In this document: positions 5,984 to 9,918 of the stretch, piece after piece
Layout of the letters: each line of letters begins with the position of its first letter
Position numbering within the stretch: position 1 is the stretch's first letter
From: Bacteroidales bacterium
GTDB lineage: Bacteria > Bacteroidota > Bacteroidia > Bacteroidales > UBA12077
NCBI GenBank assembly: GCA_030600865.1
Contig: JAUVUS010000053.1
Span: 1-9,918, forward strand
Direction of reading: 5' to 3'
Length of the DNA: 9,918 nt
The notes under the pieces: model-generated
What the model was told of the DNA's origin: nothing
Database searches by the model: none
The model's input: the letters and a program-made list of their open reading frames with translations, nothing else
Position numbers and translations under genes: made by a program

Positions 5984-6690
5984 TAATAGGTGGTTTTTTA
6001 AAGCAAAGTTTAATTGATTTTCCAAGCAAGATAGCATCTGTAATTTTTACTTCAGGGTGTAATTTCAGATGCTTTTATTGCCATAATCCTGAATTGGTTT
6101 TACCGGAATTAATTCAGGAAAATTTGTATATAGATAATAATGAAGTTCTCGAATATTTAGATAAGAATAAAGATTTGCTGGATGCTGTTGTTATTACCGG
6201 GGGTGAACCTACATTACATAGTGATTTGCCAAATTATATAAAACAAATAAAGCTTTTGGGTTTATTGGTTAAATTAGATACTAATGGCACAAATCCTGAA
6301 ATGCTTAATGATCTAATAAAGAACGGCTTGCTTGATTTTGTTGCTATGGATATTAAATCCTCATTGAAAATTAGCAAATACAGGGAAATCGTTGGAGAGC
6401 AGTTTTCGTTTATTCAATTAGAGCGAATATTTGAATCAATTCAACATATTAAACAATCTGATATAAAATTTGAGTTTAGAACAACATTGGTAAAACCAGT
6501 TCATTCTGTTCAGGATATTCAGGAAATGGCAGACTCTTTGTTTGGGAATTATTATTTGCAGGAATTTAATTCAACGAAAATTTTAAACACGAATTGTGAA
6601 AATTTATATTCATTTAATTCTCAGGAGTTAAATGAATTGCAGATAAATAACTTAAAGGAAAAGGTAGATATTAAAATTAGGAGCAACTAA
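5980..6690 (+). CDS. nrdG: Anaerobic ribonucleotide reductase activating protein (radical SAM)
   Basis: The 236-residue radical S-adenosylmethionine enzyme is inferred to generate the glycyl radical on NrdD Gly681 in the cytosol. The iron-sulfur motif CNFRCFYC has Cys27, Cys31 and Cys34 in CxxxCxxC spacing. The SAM-binding GGEP motif is at 74-77 (VVITGGEPTL), and the strand KLDTNGT is at 98-104. The N-terminal GGFLKQSLIDFPSKIASVIF is characteristic of the longer NrdG subtype (about 230 residues) found with ATP-cone NrdD proteins, rather than the ~155-residue E. coli form. The ATG overlaps the previous stop by 4 bp, fixing the start. It ends only 3 bp from the stop of the convergent oxidoreductase gene, with no room for a private terminator. 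Pyruvate-formate-lyase-activase relatives share these motifs, but the nrdD linkage makes this assignment strong. Confidence 0.93.
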   Translation: MIIGGFLKQSLIDFPSKIASVIFTSGCNFRCFYCHNPELVLPELIQENLYIDNNEVLEYLDKNKDLLDAVVITGGEPTLHSDLPNYIKQIKLLGLLVKLDTNGTNPEMLNDLIKNGLLDFVAMDIKSSLKISKYREIVGEQFSFIQLERIFESIQHIKQSDIKFEFRTTLVKPVHSVQDIQEMADSLFGNYYLQEFNSTKILNTNCENLYSFNSQELNELQINNLKEKVDIKIRSN

Positions 6691-6693
6691 TAA

Positions 6694-8358
6694 TTAATTA
6701 ACCCACGAATTATCATAATTTTTTACAAGAGATGAGGCATTTAAGTTGTCAACATCAATTTTACCATCCATATAATTTGCCAGCAAATTAAAAGATTCTT
6801 TGTTTTCTTTTTTAAGAACTAAAAGTACAGCGTTAATTGCTGCTTTTACAGCAATTGGAACACCACCACCCACATCGGCCCAGTGGCCGCCTAAAATTAA
6901 ATTTTTAACCGGAGTCTGATGGTGTGCTATTCCTGCCTGCATATTTTCTTTCCCGGGTCGTGCGCCCATCATTGTACCGTTTTTATTCCCGGTATATCGC
7001 CAATATGTTATTGGGGTTGAAATATCATAAAACAGAGTGTGCTTTTTAATATCAGTCGATAATTCCTTTTCTACACGCTGAATAAGTATTTCAGCTACTT
7101 CCGTTTTTAGCTTTTTATATTTCTCTCCGCGAATATAATTCCCATTTTCATCTTTTTCTGTTTGCCAATAATTTTTATAATCAAAATATGCAGGAATTAA
7201 TATAGTAAGCATTCCTTTTCCTTCCGGGGTAAGCGATTTATCTCTTGCCGATGGTGATAAAATATTAATATCACTTATTAAAGGATCACCACAGTCGTGA
7301 TCATTTCTTTTGATTCCTTCTTTGGTTATAATGATTAATTCCTGATTAATACCTAAATCTTCGGCAGGGCAATCTAAAGCGATAGAAACTGTAAATGCTG
7401 AACTGTATAAAACAGCATTATTCAGTTTGGCTTTAAATTTTTGTGATACAGCATTTCCAGGGAGCATTTTTGTGTATAAGGTCTCAACATCATTTGTTGA
7501 AATTACGTACTTGCTTTTTAGTTTATATTTTTTTCCTTTTTGTAGAAAAACAACACTTTCACATGATTTATTATAAATTTCAAGGTTTGTAACTTCGGCA
7601 TTAAAAATCAAATCATTTTTAAAATACTTATTTACGTATGTTAGCCATTGTATAAAAACTTTTGCGCCTCCTTTTTCCGGAATTTGATAACCATTGTTAT
7701 ATGCCCATGCGATTGGGAATAAGCAGGATAGCAAATCTTTTTCTGAACTATATAATTTATGTAGATCTTTATCTTTAAAAAATTTATTAAGTCCTTTGGG
7801 AACACCTTTCTCGCCGCTATAAAAAACATATTTAATAATAGGAAGAACAAAATTTAATAGCTTTAACTTGAAAAAGACTTTTTCAAAGGCTGACATGCTT
7901 TCATCTGTTCTAAAAAGATTGGCATATTTTAATGATCCTGCTCCAATTTTTTTAGCTGCATTAAAAAATCTTTTAATTCCTTTTTCTTCGTGAGTGAAAT
8001 CGGCTATTAATTTATCTTTAAGTTCGTTGGGATTGTTGGTAAGTAAATAATCGTAAGTATCTCCTTTAAATCGGTAAATCTCTTGCATTATTTTTACTTT
8101 AGGACTGTCAGAACCAATAAGATTAAAAATTCTACCAGCCATTTCATTTTTATTACACTGATTTAACCAATGAATTGATGTATCGAAATGAAAACCCTCT
8201 TTGCTGAAACCTGCTAAATATCCACCGGCCTTTGGTTCCTTTTCAAGAATACAACATTTCAGGCCAAATTTACCTGCGATGGCAGCAGCTGTTAAACCAC
8301 TAATTCCAGCGCCAATTATGGTTATATCGTATTCTGTATTTAGTTTTTGTTCAAGCAT
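6694..8358 (-). CDS. CrtI/RetSat-like FAD-dependent oxidoreductase (phytoene desaturase family)
   Basis: This 554-residue flavoprotein resembles carotenoid desaturases and all-trans-retinol 13,14-reductases, which oxidise or saturate polyene lipids. The N-terminal dinucleotide fold has IIGAGISGL (14-22) with Glu39 for the FAD ribose, followed by GGYLAGFSKEGFHFDTSIHW (45-64). Other family features are PEKGGAKVFIQWL (227-239), the pre-C-terminal STPITYWRYTGNKNGTMMG (447-465) and the second FAD-contact motif NLILGGHWADVGGGVPIAV (486-504). About 35 polar residues form an extra tail. No phytoene synthase (crtB) or other carotenoid gene is in the window, so a carotenoid role is unproven; such orphan members are common. 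It starts at ATG 8358. No convincing -7/-33 pair was found in the upstream spacer, which contains heptamer repeats. It converges on nrdG. Confidence 0.85.
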   Translation of the reverse strand: MLEQKLNTEYDITIIGAGISGLTAAAIAGKFGLKCCILEKEPKAGGYLAGFSKEGFHFDTSIHWLNQCNKNEMAGRIFNLIGSDSPKVKIMQEIYRFKGDTYDYLLTNNPNELKDKLIADFTHEEKGIKRFFNAAKKIGAGSLKYANLFRTDESMSAFEKVFFKLKLLNFVLPIIKYVFYSGEKGVPKGLNKFFKDKDLHKLYSSEKDLLSCLFPIAWAYNNGYQIPEKGGAKVFIQWLTYVNKYFKNDLIFNAEVTNLEIYNKSCESVVFLQKGKKYKLKSKYVISTNDVETLYTKMLPGNAVSQKFKAKLNNAVLYSSAFTVSIALDCPAEDLGINQELIIITKEGIKRNDHDCGDPLISDINILSPSARDKSLTPEGKGMLTILIPAYFDYKNYWQTEKDENGNYIRGEKYKKLKTEVAEILIQRVEKELSTDIKKHTLFYDISTPITYWRYTGNKNGTMMGARPGKENMQAGIAHHQTPVKNLILGGHWADVGGGVPIAVKAAINAVLLVLKKENKESFNLLANYMDGKIDVDNLNASSLVKNYDNSWVN

Positions 8359-8384
8359 GTTTTTTTAAACTTTTGTACGCATTA

Positions 8385-8419
8385 AATTTCAAGTTTCAAA
8401 TTTCAAATTTTTTGTTTCA
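8385..8419. repeat. Short degenerate 7-bp repeat tract upstream of the FAD oxidoreductase
   Basis: Five units in constant 7-bp phase: AATTTCA, AGTTTCA, AATTTCA, AATTTTT, TGTTTCA. On the minus strand they read as TGAAAYT variants, the same TGAAAYY core as the tract at 1758-1860. The tract lies 27 bases upstream of the start codon at 8358, probably within the promoter or leader. Confidence 0.65.
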
Positions 8420-8452
8420 AAATAAACCTAAATCAGTGTTATATTATTTTTA

Positions 8453-8468
8453 CCGCAAAGCCGCAAAG
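8453..8468. repeat. Tandem duplication of CCGCAAAG
   Basis: Two perfect adjacent copies of the 8-mer CCGCAAAG stand out as GC-richer sequence in the 8359-8517 spacer. Comparable 'CGCAAAG' runs are familiar between genes in Bacteroidota. No function is evident. Confidence 0.55.
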
Positions 8469-8492
8469 AAAATAACACATTGAATATGCCGC

Positions 8493-8520
8493 TGCATCCT
8501 GTATCTTGCATCCTATATTA
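8493..8520. repeat. 7-bp-period repeat running into the C45 gene stop codon
   Basis: Units TGCATCC, TGTATCT, TGCATCC and a weak TATATTA follow one another in strict 7-base phase. The last unit includes the stop codon of the minus-strand C45 gene (8520-8518). It is another heptamer tract abutting a stop codon, but with a different unit sequence from that at 1758-1860. Confidence 0.55.
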
Positions 8521-9918
8521 ATTTCCTACATTTTCAAGTTTATCCAAAATATTCTCCCTTTGGTAAATATTAGGAATTTCTTTTTTTAATGCCATTTTGT
8601 AAGCTAATTCTGCCTTATCTATTATATTAAAATGATTAAAATAATCACCAAGATAAACGTATGTCTCAAAGAATTGCGGGTTTAATTCAATTATTTCATT
8701 AAAAAGATAATCTTCATCAGGAATTCTTGTGTCAGTTTTTATGGCAGTTTGTATTTGAGTACTTATGTCTTTAAATCGATTAAAGTTTTTAAAATTATTT
8801 GAGTACAAGAATGAATCGGCAGGAAGGATTAAATCATTGTCATAAATTATTTTAGATTCCTTAATATTCCCGGCTTCAGCAAAGATCTTATTTAAATCAT
8901 AACAAATAAATTCACCTAACTGAAAAGGTGATGTTGAAATCCAAACTTTCAATTCTTCGGGCTTGAAAATAATTGAATGGTGTGCTATTAGTTGGTTTAT
9001 AGCTTTCTCATTACCCATGCCAATATCTTCATTATTAATTCCTTTTTGGTCGCGTAATATTTTAGCCACTGAATTTACATTCAATTTATGGTTTTGATTT
9101 AAAAGTTCTTCAACTCGTTTAAAACGGTATGTTGTTGCATATTCGCAAATTTTCGCATTTATTATTTCCGGTTTTTGCATTTTTTCGCTCTGGAAATGAT
9201 TGCTACAAATAATATAATCATTGTGACTTTCGAATAGAGCCTGATTATCAGGTGATTTTTCTATGATAGCTGTTTTTCCATCTTTTGCCGATCCGATAAA
9301 AAGTGATTCTGAAACAAAAGTTTTTCGTTTTTTAGCAATTTCAAATGCTTCGTCAATAGTTGATGCATATTGTAATATTTCTCTTGCCACAAGTGAAACA
9401 GGAGTTGCGGCACCAAACGGAATATCAGATTTAGCAGCATTTAATGTAACAGTCAATCCCTGATCGTTCATACCGGAGGTTGCTCCAATCATTCCGCCCC
9501 ATGTTACAATCATAAACTTATATCCTTTTTCAGGATTACAAAACATAATGATTTTATCTTCGGCAAACTCATCACCAACATAAAAATCGAAATTGCGGCC
9601 AATAATTAAGGAACTATCTTCAGAACGGGAGTCCCAAGCTGAAAAAGCAGTACAGGCTACCAGATTCATATTTTGTAATGCATGGCCAATATCATGAGCC
9701 GCATGATAGTTTAAAATACGATGATAATTTGGTGCTATGAAATCAAATTGCTTAGATGCAGATTGAGAAATACCGTATATTTCTTCTTGGTATTCTTCAA
9801 TTATATGATCATCAATATTTCGATTAAAAAAAGCAATAAAAGTTTTCAGAAATTTTAAATATGATTCTGACGGAATCATTACTTTTATCTGATTTACAAA
9901 AGCATTTTCCTGTTTGTA
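8518..9918 (-). CDS. C45-type autoproteolytic acyltransferase/hydrolase, 5' partial, with C-terminal TPR
   Basis: Positions here count from the ATG at 9879. The protein resembles C45 peptidases and acyl-CoA:6-aminopenicillanate acyltransferases (Ntn hydrolases), which self-cleave before a catalytic Cys and act on amide bonds. LVACTAF (73-79) gives Cys76 as the likely nucleophile; the preceding residue is Ala where Gly-Cys is common. NYHAAHDIGHALQ (57-69), IIGRNFDF (92-99), TSGMNDQGLTVTLNAA (134-149) and WISTSPFQLGEFICYDL (313-329) fit the family. Residues about 400-437 form a TPR-like helix pair. The reading frame stays open upstream of that ATG through all 13 codons to the window edge, and relatives have an N-terminal segment before the 'EEYQEEIYGIS' region. 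The true start is therefore probably outside and the ATG internal. The natural substrate is unknown; penicillin is not implied. Confidence 0.82.
   Translation of the reverse strand, partial: YKQENAFVNQIKVMIPSESYLKFLKTFIAFFNRNIDDHIIEEYQEEIYGISQSASKQFDFIAPNYHRILNYHAAHDIGHALQNMNLVACTAFSAWDSRSEDSSLIIGRNFDFYVGDEFAEDKIIMFCNPEKGYKFMIVTWGGMIGATSGMNDQGLTVTLNAAKSDIPFGAATPVSLVAREILQYASTIDEAFEIAKKRKTFVSESLFIGSAKDGKTAIIEKSPDNQALFESHNDYIICSNHFQSEKMQKPEIINAKICEYATTYRFKRVEELLNQNHKLNVNSVAKILRDQKGINNEDIGMGNEKAINQLIAHHSIIFKPEELKVWISTSPFQLGEFICYDLNKIFAEAGNIKESKIIYDNDLILPADSFLYSNNFKNFNRFKDISTQIQTAIKTDTRIPDEDYLFNEIIELNPQFFETYVYLGDYFNHFNIIDKAELAYKMALKKEIPNIYQRENILDKLENVGN

Noticed and set aside
9263..9463. Plus-strand open frame inside the C45 gene
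   Set aside because: It is antisense to conserved C45 motifs and lacks an initiation context.
1..9918. tRNA genes, complete insertion sequence or transposon ends
   Set aside because: No cloverleaf-like sequence, transposase or paired terminal inverted repeats with target duplication were seen on either strand.

Overview
The window looks like chromosomal DNA of an anaerobic or facultative member of the Bacteroidota (Bacteroidales/Marinilabiliales-like). This rests on the low G+C content, start codons without strong Shine-Dalgarno sequences, TAnnTTTG-type -7 promoter boxes (clearest at 1651-1682 on the minus strand), a short lipoprotein signal with a Cys box, and protein families typical of that phylum. 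The genus cannot be fixed from the sequence alone.

Layout. 1-323: edge of a possible minus-strand gene, a 42-codon remnant of a tyrosine-recombinase N-terminus, and a GC-rich palindrome. 324-1628 (-): a phenylacetate-CoA-ligase-like adenylate-forming enzyme with its own promoter. 1629-1859: promoter plus a tract of almost fifteen 7-bp repeats. 1860-2747 (-): a TPR lipoprotein. 2748-3216: intergenic region holding a complete cobalamin (B12) riboswitch with a likely transcription-terminator platform. 3217-6690 (+): an operon of nrdD (class III anaerobic ribonucleotide reductase), a DUF2721 membrane protein and nrdG (radical-SAM activase). 6694-8358 (-): a CrtI/RetSat-like FAD oxidoreductase, convergent with nrdG with only 3 bp between stops. 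8359-8517: a repeat-rich spacer. 8518 to the right edge (-): a C45-type (acyltransferase/autoproteolytic Ntn hydrolase) protein with a C-terminal TPR, whose 5' end lies outside the window.

How it works together. The coherent system is the middle one. The B12 riboswitch should shut off nrdD-DUF2721-nrdG when cobalamin is plentiful. That makes the oxygen-sensitive glycyl-radical reductase a fallback for a B12-dependent class II enzyme (NrdJ) expected elsewhere in the genome. The leader carries the same 7-mer in the P1 3' strand and in the terminator 3' strand, which gives a readable model for mutually exclusive folds. The DUF2721 protein between reductase and activase overlaps nrdG by 4 bp, so it is translationally tied to the pair although its role is unknown.

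The other genes are single minus-strand units with no visible pathway link to each other. Non-coding DNA is marked by 7-bp-period repeats; two tracts abut stop codons and a third lies just upstream of a start codon. No tRNA, rRNA, CRISPR array or complete mobile element was seen.
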